From assembly GCA_023264765.1 (NCBI GenBank), contig JAHFVC010000004.1:6775-54783 (forward strand): a stretch of DNA of 48,009 nucleotides, written 5' to 3'. The notes beneath the pieces are model-generated. The model worked only from the letters and a program-made list of their open reading frames with translations. It had not been told where the DNA came from and did no database searches. Positions 18,051 through 27,208 of the stretch are shown here, in pieces. The position numbers were made by a program, and so were the translations under genes. This stretch comes from Mycobacterium sp. (GTDB lineage: Bacteria; Actinomycetota; Actinomycetes; Mycobacteriales; Mycobacteriaceae). How positions within the stretch are numbered: the stretch's first letter is position 1; every line of letters starts with the position of its first letter.

Positions 18051-18701
18051 TCACACCCGACCGCTGATCTCCATGCTGTCCGTGTCGCGGGCCGCGAAGT
18101 TCACGCTTGTGTAGCCGTTGGCCGGATCCCGCACGTAGTCGAGATATGGCTTGGTGTCGGCCATTTCGGTGTTGTCGGCGATCACCAGCGCGCCCGGCGA
18201 CAGCCTCGGTTCGAGGACCCGCAGCACCGGCAGATAGAGCTCTTTCCACCCGTCGAGCAGCACCAGATCGACGGGGCCCGTGCCCGCCGCCAGAGTGCTG
18301 ACGGCGTCGCCCTCCAGAATGGTGATGAGATCCGACAGTCCGGTCTCGGCGAAGGTCTGCTTCGCGGCGGCGATCTTGGCGGCGCTCAGCTCGGTGGTGA
18401 TCACCCGGCCGGACCCGTTGTCGCGTACGGCGGAGGCGAGGTGCAATGCCGACAGACCGAAGGACATCCCGAACTCGACGACGGTGGCGGGCCGCGCGGC
18501 GCGCACCAACGTGTAGAGCAGCCGGCCTGCCGCGGGGGTTACCGGCATGTAGACGTCGCTGACCGCATCGGCGCGCTCCTGCGCGCTCGCCTGCGGATCG
18601 AAATTGCGAAATCGGTCTCGCAGACCGGCCCGCTGGGCGTCGGATTCGGCGTACATCCGGTCCAGGGCACGTGCGACCCGGGCATCGTGAAGTGTCGTCA
18701 T
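18051..18701 (-). CDS. class I SAM-dependent O-methyltransferase
   Basis: 216 aa; VVEFGMSFGLSALHLASAV, DLVLLDGWKELYLPVLRVLEPRLSPGALVIADN. Confidence 0.88.
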   Translation of the reverse strand: MTTLHDARVARALDRMYAESDAQRAGLRDRFRNFDPQASAQERADAVSDVYMPVTPAAGRLLYTLVRAARPATVVEFGMSFGLSALHLASAVRDNGSGRVITTELSAAKIAAAKQTFAETGLSDLITILEGDAVSTLAAGTGPVDLVLLDGWKELYLPVLRVLEPRLSPGALVIADNTEMADTKPYLDYVRDPANGYTSVNFAARDTDSMEISGRV

Positions 18702-18770
18702 GAGCGCGAAGCTACGCCCGGTGGCTGTGCGCTGGATTAGACCCAGCTGGGCCTGTCTGACACAATTGCG

Positions 18771-18890
18771 GGCGAGGGGAGTACTCCTGTCGCTGCGGTG
18801 TCGTCATCACGTGGTCCGAAGTCGGATTGCCGGTGCCGCAGGCTGTGCCTCGTGTGGCGCGGCGGAAGAGACCTCGGCCGTTGAACGACG
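18771..18890 (+). promoter_or_regulatory. candidate yybP-ykoY (Mn2+-sensing) riboswitch in the terC leader
   Basis: Leader contains GGGGAGTA (18777-18784), TGTCGTCATCACG, and GAAGAGACC in the order expected for conserved yybP-ykoY elements, immediately upstream of a TerC-family gene. Confidence 0.68.
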
Positions 18891-18907
18891 ACCGGAGGCT
18901 CTTTTTC

Positions 18908-19906
18908 ATGAATGTGTCTGCACTCGAGTGGGGTATCACCCTCACCGTCACCATCGCGATCCTGCTGTTCGATGTGATCGTGATCGGGCGACGCCCGCAC
19001 GAACCATCCAAACGTGAAACCGCGACCTATCTGACGATCTATGTCGGCCTGGCCGTGGCCTTCGGGCTGTGGACGTGGTTCTTCCACGGCAGTCAGTTCG
19101 GAGTTGAATTCTTCGCCGGTTGGCTCACCGAGTACAGCCTGTCGGTGGACAACCTGTTCATCTTCTTGATCATCATGGCCAGCTTCAAGGTGCCGCGGAT
19201 CTATCAGCAGCAGGCGCTGCTCGTCGGCATCATCTTGGCGCTGATCTTCCGCGGCATCTTCATCGCGCTCGGCGCGGTGGCCATCGAGCAGTTCTCCTGG
19301 GTGTTCTACCTGTTCGGCGCGTTCCTGGTGTACACCGCGCTCAAGCTGGTCCGGGACACCGAGCACGACGACGATGCCGACAACGGCGTGGTCCGGTTCG
19401 CGCAGAAGCACCTGAAGTTCACCGACAAGTGGAACGGCTTGAGCCTGTGGGTGAAGGAGAACGGAAAGCGTCTGATGACGCCGATGTTCCTGGTGATCGT
19501 CGCGCTGGGCACCACAGACCTGCTGTTCGCGCTGGATTCCATCCCGGCCATCTACGGCCTGACCCGCGAGCCCTACCTGGTGTTCACCGCCAACGTCTTC
19601 GCGCTGATGGGCCTGCGCCAGCTGTACTTCCTGCTCGGTGATCTGCTCAAGCGGCTGGTGTACCTGTCGCAGGGTCTGGCGTTCATCCTGGGCTTCATCG
19701 GGGTGAAGCTGCTGCTGCACGCGCTGCACGAGAACGAACTGCCGTTCATCAACGGCGGCGAGTCGGTGCACGTTCCGGAGATCCCGACGCTGGCCAGCCT
19801 CGGTGTCATCGTCGTGACGCTGGTGATCACCACGGCGGCCAGTCTCTACAAGACGCGCAACGATGCGAAGAAGGCCGCCACCGCCGCCGCCGGCACGGCC
19901 GACTAG
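18908..19906 (+). CDS. TerC family integral membrane protein
   Basis: MNVSALEWGITLTVTIAILLFDVIVIGRR...EYSLSVDNLFIFLIIMASFKVP...TDLLFALDSIPAIYGLT. Confidence 0.92.
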   Translation: MNVSALEWGITLTVTIAILLFDVIVIGRRPHEPSKRETATYLTIYVGLAVAFGLWTWFFHGSQFGVEFFAGWLTEYSLSVDNLFIFLIIMASFKVPRIYQQQALLVGIILALIFRGIFIALGAVAIEQFSWVFYLFGAFLVYTALKLVRDTEHDDDADNGVVRFAQKHLKFTDKWNGLSLWVKENGKRLMTPMFLVIVALGTTDLLFALDSIPAIYGLTREPYLVFTANVFALMGLRQLYFLLGDLLKRLVYLSQGLAFILGFIGVKLLLHALHENELPFINGGESVHVPEIPTLASLGVIVVTLVITTAASLYKTRNDAKKAATAAAGTAD

Positions 19907-19907
19907 C

Positions 19908-20561
19908 TCAGTCCCGCACGAAGCGGACGTTCTCGGCCAGCGGGTTGCGGCCCACCCGCAGTCCGTTGGCCGGGAAGTCCGGGTCGGGGTAACCGATCGC
20001 AAGCCCGCACAGCACCCGCATCTCCGCACCGATGCCGAGATGCTCGCGCACGATGTCCGGATAGCCGGCGATGGACACCTGCACGCATGTCCCCAGTCCG
20101 CGCGCAGTCAGTGCCAGCAGAAGGTTCTGCAGGAACATGCCTACGCCCATGCTGTCCACGTAGCCGAGTTCGTGGTGCATGCAGACGACGCCGGCCAGCG
20201 GTGCCCGGAAGAACTCCCAGTTACGCAACACCGCCAACCGCCGGGCCTCGGCGTCGTGGCGGGCGATACCCATGGAGCCGTACACCAGAGCACCCAGATC
20301 GCGGCGGTGGTGTTCGAAATCTTCGGGGAGCTTGGGAACCCTGGGCGCCGAGGCCTGGGCTTCCTGGAGTAGTGCCTCGACCAACCGGTCACGGGCCGGC
20401 CCGGAGGCGAACACCACCTGCCAGGGCTGGACGTTCGAATTGGACGGGGCGCGTACGGCCAGCGCCAGGGCTTCGTCGAGCAATTCCTGCGGTACCGGCT
20501 TGTCCCGCAGGAACAACCGGCTGGAGTGACGTGCCGTGATGGCATCTTCCAGGTCGTACAT
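19908..20561 (-). CDS. nitroreductase family protein
   Basis: 217 aa; ITARHSSRLFLRDKPVPQELLDEALALAVRAPSNSNVQPWQVVFASG; GMFLQNLLLALTARGLGTC. Confidence 0.9.
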   Translation of the reverse strand: MYDLEDAITARHSSRLFLRDKPVPQELLDEALALAVRAPSNSNVQPWQVVFASGPARDRLVEALLQEAQASAPRVPKLPEDFEHHRRDLGALVYGSMGIARHDAEARRLAVLRNWEFFRAPLAGVVCMHHELGYVDSMGVGMFLQNLLLALTARGLGTCVQVSIAGYPDIVREHLGIGAEMRVLCGLAIGYPDPDFPANGLRVGRNPLAENVRFVRD

Positions 20562-20565
20562 GTAC

Positions 20566-21455
20566 TCAATCCTTCACGACGAGAACGGTTTTGCCGGGCA
20601 GTTGGCGTGACCTGCTCTCATAGGCCTGCCGGCCCTGCGCCAGGCCGAAGGTGGCGGCCAGTTGCACGTGCAGCCGACCGGCGTCCACCAGACCGGCCAG
20701 CTCGGCCAGTGCGTCGGTATCGGGTGTCACGATGAAGAACGTCGCCGGGATGCCGGCCGGCGGCGGCGCGGTCAAGGTGACCAGCCGCCCGCCCGGCCGG
20801 GTGGCAGCGAATCCGGCGTGCAGCGCGTCACCGCCGACGGTGTCGATGACGACATCGAACGCTGCAGGGGGGATCGGTGCGGTGCGGGTGTCGACGATCT
20901 CCGCGACACCCAGGCCCGCGACCAGATCACGGGCCTGGTCGCTGCGCACCGTCGCCGACACCTGGGCCCCGAGGTCCGCCGCCAGTTGCACGGTCAGTGC
21001 CCCGACCCCACCCGCCCCGCCGAGCACCAGCACGCGGTCGCCGGCGCCGACTTTCGCGTGGTCGACGAGCGCCTGCCAGGCGGTCAGACCGGCCAGCGGC
21101 AGCGCGGCGGACACGGTGTGCGCAACCGACCGCGGCCGGCCGGCCAGGTCGGCGGCCGGCACGCTCACGTAGTCGGCTGCGGCGCCGTCCCGGTCGAACT
21201 GAATCAGCCCGTACACCTGGTCACCCACCGCCCATCCGGTCACCTCGGGGCCCACCTCGGCGACGATCCCGGAGACCTCGTGCGACGGATGGCCGGCAGG
21301 TGCGACCAGGTCTCCTCCCAGGTCAGCTCGTCGAAGGTGATGGCGGCGGCGTGCACCTGGACCAGCACCTCCCCGGCGGCGGGCGCTGGGCGCGGTGCCT
21401 CGTCCAGGACGAGGACCTCCGGGCCGCCCCGCCGGTGCGCGCGCAGCGCCCGCAT
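20566..21455 (-). pseudogene. NADP-dependent zinc-type/quinone oxidoreductase (MDR superfamily) with an apparent frameshift near 21287
   Basis: N-terminus MRALRAHRRGGPEVLVLDEAPRPAPAAGEVLVQVHAAAITFDELTWEETWSHLPAI lies in ORF 21240..21455; continuation PSHEVSGIVAEVGPEVTGWAVGDQVYG...VLVLGGAGGVGALTVQLA lies in another frame (ORF 20566..21507). Confidence 0.8.
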
Positions 21456-21457
21456 CG

Positions 21458-22246
21458 CTAGAAGCCCTTCTTCGCGAGCCAGCCCAGCGCCAGGTCCGCG
21501 ACGTCACGCCACCCGTTGTCGATGGTCAGTGAATGTCCGCGGCCGGCCAGGATCTCGAACTCGGTATCCGATTCACCCTTCGCGTACTTGGCCGCCACCT
21601 CCTTGGTGACCTTCAGTGGCACGGTGTGGTCCTCGGTGCCCGAAATCAGCAGCAGCGGACCGCGGTCGGCCAGTTTGGTGTCGACCTTGGCCGGCGAATG
21701 GAGGGCGAAGTTCGCGGCCGCATCCTGGAACAGGGGGCGGCCCGGACCGGGAATGGTCCACTGCGCATGCAGCGCATCGGATTCCTCTTCGCTGATCGCG
21801 TTGCCGAAGGCGTAGCGGAACTGCTCGGGGGTCAGCGACACCGTCTTGTGCAGGTTGGCCGGATTACCCAGCACCGGGAACGACGACTTCAGCTGCGCCA
21901 GCGGCAGCGCCTTCACGCCCTTGAGCGGCGCCGGGTCGACCGCCACGGCCGCCGCGGCGTGACCCTCCGCCAGCAGCCGCTGGGCGATGAGCCCGCCGAA
22001 CGAGTGGCCGATGACGATGGGCTTGGTGTCCCCGAACAGGCCCGCGTAGTGCGCCACGATCTCGTCGATGCCGACATCGTTGAGCGCATCGGGGTTGGCG
22101 CGGGTGGCCTCGACGGTATCGCCGTCACCGGGCCACCCGGGCGCGGAGGTGGAGTAGCCGCGGGTGGCGAACAGGTCCTGCCAGGGCTGCCACGAGCCGG
22201 CATGGATCCACAGACCGTGGATGAAGACGACGGGGGTGTTGGACAT
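21458..22246 (-). CDS. alpha/beta hydrolase
   Basis: 262 aa; VVFIHGLWIHAGSWQPW, IVIGHSFGGLIAQRL. Confidence 0.9.
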   Translation of the reverse strand: MSNTPVVFIHGLWIHAGSWQPWQDLFATRGYSTSAPGWPGDGDTVEATRANPDALNDVGIDEIVAHYAGLFGDTKPIVIGHSFGGLIAQRLLAEGHAAAAVAVDPAPLKGVKALPLAQLKSSFPVLGNPANLHKTVSLTPEQFRYAFGNAISEEESDALHAQWTIPGPGRPLFQDAAANFALHSPAKVDTKLADRGPLLLISGTEDHTVPLKVTKEVAAKYAKGESDTEFEILAGRGHSLTIDNGWRDVADLALGWLAKKGF

Positions 22247-22273
22247 TTTCGATCTCCTCAGATGTGTCGGGGC

Positions 22274-23059
22274 TCAAGCAACGGTCGATACGTAGCCGCC
22301 GTCGATGCGGACGTCGGCGCCGGTGATGTTGGCGGAACGATCGCTGGCCAGGAACAGCGCCAGGTCGGCGACCTCGGCGGCGGTGGTGGCACGGCCCGTT
22401 GCGGCGCCCGCGGTGACGGATTGCAGCACCTCCTCGGCGGAGGCGCCACTGCCGCCGCCGAATTGTTCGCCGATGCCGCCTTTGGCCAGCCACAGCGGGG
22501 TGGCCACCGGGCCGGGGCTGATCACGTTGACCCGGACCCCCTTGGGTCCGAATTCGCCGGACAGACCTTTGGCGAGATTGGCCAGTGCAGCCTTGGTGGT
22601 GCTGTAGTCGAGGATGGGCGAGTCGGGGAGCACCGCGTTGACCGACCCGATCATGACGATGGAACCGCCGCCGTCCAACAGGTGCGGCAGGGCGGCGCGG
22701 GTCACGCGGATGGCGGAGAGCAGGTTGATGTCGATCGAGGCCTGCCAGGCTTCGTCGGTGAGCGTCAGGAACCCGCCCATGTGGGGCACGACGGCTCCGG
22801 TGTTATTGACCAAGATGTCGATGCCGCCCCGGTCGGCCGCGGCGGCGACGAGTGCCGCGGCGCCATCGGCAGTGGCCAGGTCGGCGGCGATGAACGTCGC
22901 AGATCCCGCGGCCTCCAAAGCCTGAAGTTCCGGTGAGTTGTGCCGCGCCCCGGCGATGACGAAGGCGCCGGCTTCGGCGAATGCCTGGCTGATGGCCAGA
23001 CCGATACCCTTGCTCGCCCCCGTGACGACGGCGATCTTGTTGTCCAGATGCATATCCAT
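22274..23059 (-). CDS. SDR family oxidoreductase
   Basis: 261 aa; AVVTGASKGIGLAISQAFAEAGA, LVNNTGAV, YSTTKAALANLAKGL. Confidence 0.92.
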   Translation of the reverse strand: MDMHLDNKIAVVTGASKGIGLAISQAFAEAGAFVIAGARHNSPELQALEAAGSATFIAADLATADGAAALVAAAADRGGIDILVNNTGAVVPHMGGFLTLTDEAWQASIDINLLSAIRVTRAALPHLLDGGGSIVMIGSVNAVLPDSPILDYSTTKAALANLAKGLSGEFGPKGVRVNVISPGPVATPLWLAKGGIGEQFGGGSGASAEEVLQSVTAGAATGRATTAAEVADLALFLASDRSANITGADVRIDGGYVSTVA

Positions 23060-23098
23060 GGCTCATACAGTGCTCCGACGGTCCCGGCGCGGACATCT

Positions 23099-23190
23099 GT
23101 CAAATGACTGCACCGCAGTCGGAAGTCAAATGACTGCACCGCAGTCGGAAGTCAAATGACTGCACCGCAGTCGGAAGTCAAATGACTGCA
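23099..23190. repeat. 26-bp perfect tandem repeat, 3 copies plus a 14-bp partial copy
   Basis: Unit GTCAAATGACTGCACCGCAGTCGGAA at 23099-23124, 23125-23150, 23151-23176, then GTCAAATGACTGCA 23177-23190; each unit contains the palindrome GACTGC-ACC-GCAGTC. Confidence 0.97.
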
Positions 23191-23209
23191 TGTGCTGTAC
23201 AACAGTCAT

Positions 23210-25810
23210 GTGCTGATCGGACGGGACGCGGAGATCGCCGCGCTGCAGGACTTCCTGACCTCAGGATCGGCACTCGTGGTCAGCGGTGCCCCCGGCGTCG
23301 GGAAAACCGCCCTCACCCGGGAACTGCGAGCGGATGGGTGGCGAGTGGTCCGCGCGACCGGGGTGGAGGCCGAGACGGCGTTCACCCTCGGCGGGCTGAA
23401 TCAGATCGTCTATCCGTTGCGCGCCGCGGCTGACGCTCTGGACGCCGCCGACCAAGCGATCCTGGCCCCGGTCTTCGGGGCCGACCCGGTGCGCGCGCCG
23501 GAACCACTCCCGCTGGCGATGGCCATCCTCGACCTGTTCACGGCGGCCGCCGCGGAGCAACCGCTGCTGGTGTGCGTGGACGACGTGCACTGGTTCGACG
23601 AACTCAGCGCCGTCGTCCTCGGCGTCATCGGACGCCGGTTGGGCGACGCGCGGGTGCGCATCCTGGCGACCTTCCGGCCACACACCGGATCCGAGTTCGC
23701 CACCGCCGGGTGGGACGAGATCAGGCTGGGCGAGTTGAGCGACGCAGACTCGGCCCGCCTCGTCGACACCGTCACGCTGAGTCCGGCCGCCCGACGGACG
23801 ATTCTCGAGGTTGCGTCGGGGAATCCGCTGGCATTGACCGAACTGCCGCGCAATGCCGACCAGATCGAGAGGTTGGGTGCGGCGCTGCCGCTGACCGACC
23901 GGCTGGTGACGGTGTTCGGCGGCAAGCTGGCCCGGCTCGACACCCGGGTCCGCACTGAGCTGCTGCGGGCCGCGCTCGACGGATCCGGCCCGCAGGCCCG
24001 GTACGTGATGAGCGATGTGGCCGCCGCCGTTGTAGCCGACCTCGTGGTGACCAATACGTTGGGCGACAACGTCTTCCGGCATCCCCTGGTGCGGGAGGCG
24101 GTGATCCATCAAGCCGGGGCGCAGGAACGTCGTGCGGCACACGCCCATCTGGCCACGCTGTATGACGACGTGTTGATCCGTCGCGCCACCCATCTGAGCG
24201 CCGCGGCCGTCGAACCCGACCAGGAACTGGCCGACCTGCTCGCCGAGGCCGCCGCCCTGACCATCAAGCGCGGCGGTGCGGCGACCGCGGTGGACTGGTT
24301 GCAGCGCGCCGCCGAGCTGTCCACGGTGCCGAGCCGGCGCAGCGAACTGCTCGCCGATGCGGGTTTCGTGGCCTCTCAGGCCGGCCGGTACTTCGACGCC
24401 GGCAGCCCGCTGGATGCCGATCAGTCGGTGCTCAACCGGGCCTACCTGGCTATGTACCGCGACGGCGATGTGGTGACGGCGCACCGGCAGGTGCTCGGCG
24501 AGCTGGCGCGTACGGTCGCCGCAGACCCGACACGGTTGGTCAACCTGGCCCTGGTGCTGGCGCAGTACGCAGGCGACGCCGAGCTGTGGCGCCAGACCGA
24601 AAGCGCGATCGCAGGTTTCGGTGAGCGGGTCGACGAACTGTCGCTCGTCTACCGGGACACCTGGGGTGACACCGTCCGGCGGGCAGGGACCGCGCGCGCC
24701 CGGATCGCCCGGTACGCCGACGAAGCGACCGAGGCCGAGCCCTGGCAGGTGATGCGGTTGGGGGTGGCGGCCTACTACGTCGACGGCCTCGCCGAGTTCC
24801 GGGACACGTTGTACCACCTGTTCGATCGCGAGCATGAGCGGGGCGCGGTCACCAACGCCATCACCATGCAACACCTGATCCTGCTCGACCTGATGAACAC
24901 CGGTCAGTTGCAGCGGGCCGCCGACGCGGGACGGATCGGGTTGGAGCTCACCACGACTCACCGAAACGATCTGTTCGCCGTGCAGTTCGCCGCCTACCTG
25001 GGGGTGGTCGCGGCGATGACGGGAGATCTGGAAGAGGCGCGACGGCGCGCCGCGGAGGTCAATCGCTGGGCCGGTCCGCGGCGGATCGGGATGCTGCTCG
25101 GCTGGGCCGGCCGGATCGCGGTGCTGACCGCGCTCGCCGAGGGCGACTATCAGGCGGCCTACGGGGCGGCCTGCGCGATCGCCGAACCCGGTACGCTGCC
25201 GCCCTTTTCGCACGCCGCCATGGACACCGTGCTCGACCTGGTCGAGTCCGCGATCCACGCCGGGCGCCCCGAGCAGGCCCGCGCGCACGCGTGTGCGGCA
25301 CGCGATGTCGGGCTGGCGGCGGTCTCGCCGCGGCAGCAGGCGATCGTCTCGGGGGTGCTCGCCATGACCGCTCCCGACGCCGAAGCCGATGACCGTTACC
25401 GTGCGGCCCTGGCGCAGCCGGGCCTGGCCGAGTTCCCGTTCGACGCCGCCCGGATCAGGCTCGCCTACGGTACGTGGCTGCGGCGTCAGCGTCACCACAC
25501 CCAGGCGCGGGACGAGTTGGCTGCAGCGGCGGAGATGTTCGAGACGATCGGCGCCACCCCGTGGTCGGTGAGGGCCCGCACCGAGCTGCGGGCCGCCGGC
25601 GCGACGGTCAAGCGTGGTGACGGTGTCCTCACCGCCCAGGAACGTCGCATCGCCGAACTGGCCGCGGCGGGCCACTCCAACAAGCAGATCGGTGAACAGC
25701 TCTATCTGTCTCCGCGCACAGTGGGCGCGCACCTGTACCGGATCTTCCCCAAGCTGGGCGTCACCAGCCGTGCGGCGCTGGGTGCGGTGTTGCGGGAAAG
25801 CATCGAATAG
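23210..25810 (+). CDS. LuxR family (LAL-type) regulator: N-terminal AAA ATPase, C-terminal HTH
   Basis: LVVSGAPGVGKTALTREL Walker A, LLVCVDDVHWFD; C-terminal LTAQERRIAELAAAGHSNKQIGEQLYLSPRTVGAHLYRIFPKLGVTSR; start could be GTG 23192 or GTG 23210. Confidence 0.93.
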   Translation: MLIGRDAEIAALQDFLTSGSALVVSGAPGVGKTALTRELRADGWRVVRATGVEAETAFTLGGLNQIVYPLRAAADALDAADQAILAPVFGADPVRAPEPLPLAMAILDLFTAAAAEQPLLVCVDDVHWFDELSAVVLGVIGRRLGDARVRILATFRPHTGSEFATAGWDEIRLGELSDADSARLVDTVTLSPAARRTILEVASGNPLALTELPRNADQIERLGAALPLTDRLVTVFGGKLARLDTRVRTELLRAALDGSGPQARYVMSDVAAAVVADLVVTNTLGDNVFRHPLVREAVIHQAGAQERRAAHAHLATLYDDVLIRRATHLSAAAVEPDQELADLLAEAAALTIKRGGAATAVDWLQRAAELSTVPSRRSELLADAGFVASQAGRYFDAGSPLDADQSVLNRAYLAMYRDGDVVTAHRQVLGELARTVAADPTRLVNLALVLAQYAGDAELWRQTESAIAGFGERVDELSLVYRDTWGDTVRRAGTARARIARYADEATEAEPWQVMRLGVAAYYVDGLAEFRDTLYHLFDREHERGAVTNAITMQHLILLDLMNTGQLQRAADAGRIGLELTTTHRNDLFAVQFAAYLGVVAAMTGDLEEARRRAAEVNRWAGPRRIGMLLGWAGRIAVLTALAEGDYQAAYGAACAIAEPGTLPPFSHAAMDTVLDLVESAIHAGRPEQARAHACAARDVGLAAVSPRQQAIVSGVLAMTAPDAEADDRYRAALAQPGLAEFPFDAARIRLAYGTWLRRQRHHTQARDELAAAAEMFETIGATPWSVRARTELRAAGATVKRGDGVLTAQERRIAELAAAGHSNKQIGEQLYLSPRTVGAHLYRIFPKLGVTSRAALGAVLRESIE

Positions 25811-25868
25811 GACGCCGCCAGCAAACTCGATGCGTTACCATTTCGCGGGGTCCGGTGGCCGGGCCGAA

Positions 25869-27161
25869 ATGAGGTCCGTTGTGGCGTTCAGCAGAGTTGT
25901 CGGTACTGCAAGTGTGGCGTTGGCCGGTGCGGTGCTGATGGGCATGACCCCGTCGATGTCCGCGGCGCCCGCGCTGCTGGCAAACTCATCGGTGTACTTC
26001 CTGCAAGGGACCAAGATCGGCGACACCACGAGCCATCCCGCGCCACTGATCTTCACCACCGAGATGATGACGGGTGCGGGGGAGCCGGCACCGGACCCGG
26101 CCGGCTTTCACTTCGTGGACTACCCGGCCACCATCGCGCCGTTCTCCCACGGCGGCTTCCGCGATCCGAACTGGGGTGTCTCGGTGGGCCGGGGCATCGC
26201 CGCGCTCGGCGAGCAACCGGTGGCAGGCGACACCGTGTTCGGGTACTCCCAGGGTGCGGTCGTCGCCACCGCCTACAAGCGCGACCACCTGGGTAACGGG
26301 GTCGACTACGTCCTGGTGGAGAACCCCGGCCGGCCCAACGGCGGGATCTTCGAGCGGTTCCACGGGCTCTACGTGCCGCTGCTCAACATCAAGTTCAGCG
26401 GGGCCACGCCCGTGGGTACAGATCAAACAGGCGGCACCACCGTCGACATCGCCCGGCAGTACGACGGCTGGGCGGATTTCCCCAAGTACCCACTCAACCT
26501 GCTGGCCACCGCCAACGCGGTGCTCGGGATCATCTACCTGCACGGTGACACCCAGGATCTCGACGAAGACGCCGTCAAGGACATCGACACGTCCGACCCG
26601 CGGTACTACCAGCAGCACGGCGACACCACCTACTACCTGATCCCCACCAAGCGGCTGCCGCTACTCATGCCGCTGAACGGTCTGCTGCCCAAGTCGGTGC
26701 TCGACAAGTTGGACGCCCCGTTGCGGGCTCTGGTCGAACTCGGTTACGACAGAAGTGATTACAGCAAGAACACGCCGGCTCAGATCGTGGGGCCGATCGG
26801 TGCGCGGGCCGCGGTTCCCGATGTCGCAGCGGGCGCTGCGGTGACGGCCGAAGAGGTGCAGCCGACTCCCGTCACCCCCAGTCCGGCGGTGGCGACACAG
26901 CCGTCGTCCAAGAAGTCGTCGACCCCGCCGGGTGGCACGACGCAGAACGATCCGCCCAAGCCCCCGCGAAGCTCGCTGACGACAAAGCTCCGGCAGTCCA
27001 GCGCGGCCATCACCTCGAAGCTGCGCTCCCTGACCGGTCACAAGTCCGAACCCAAGGCCCCGGATGCCGATGCGTCGCAACCCGTTTCGAAGCAGGAACC
27101 CAAGAAGGACGAATCCAAGAAGGACGAGCCGAAGCCGGACGCCGATAAGCGTGTCGCCTAA
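25869..27161 (+). CDS. PE-PPE domain-containing (serine hydrolase-like) secreted protein lacking PE/PPE N-terminus
   Basis: Signal-like N-terminus; VYFLQGTKIGD...VAGDTVFGYSQGAVVATAYKRD (GxSxG-type)...VDYVLVENPGRPNGGIFERF; Lys/Pro-rich tail. Confidence 0.85.
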   Translation: MRSVVAFSRVVGTASVALAGAVLMGMTPSMSAAPALLANSSVYFLQGTKIGDTTSHPAPLIFTTEMMTGAGEPAPDPAGFHFVDYPATIAPFSHGGFRDPNWGVSVGRGIAALGEQPVAGDTVFGYSQGAVVATAYKRDHLGNGVDYVLVENPGRPNGGIFERFHGLYVPLLNIKFSGATPVGTDQTGGTTVDIARQYDGWADFPKYPLNLLATANAVLGIIYLHGDTQDLDEDAVKDIDTSDPRYYQQHGDTTYYLIPTKRLPLLMPLNGLLPKSVLDKLDAPLRALVELGYDRSDYSKNTPAQIVGPIGARAAVPDVAAGAAVTAEEVQPTPVTPSPAVATQPSSKKSSTPPGGTTQNDPPKPPRSSLTTKLRQSSAAITSKLRSLTGHKSEPKAPDADASQPVSKQEPKKDESKKDEPKPDADKRVA

Positions 27162-27208
27162 TCGGTAAATCGCACACCGCGGACGGTGCCTGATTACCCT
27201 GTGTCGGC

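Noticed and set aside
16091-18067. 658-aa plus-strand ORF
   Set aside because: Runs out of frame through the Rieske gene and antisense to the L,D-transpeptidase; no domain content.
18737-20029. 430-aa minus-strand ORF
   Set aside because: Antisense to terC, His/Gln/Arg-rich with no domain.
23099-23190. CRISPR array
   Set aside because: Units are directly adjacent with no unique spacers and no cas genes; it is a simple tandem repeat.
23261-25732. 823-aa minus-strand ORF
   Set aside because: Complete antisense overlap with the clear LAL regulator; Arg/Gly/Gln-rich artefact of high GC.
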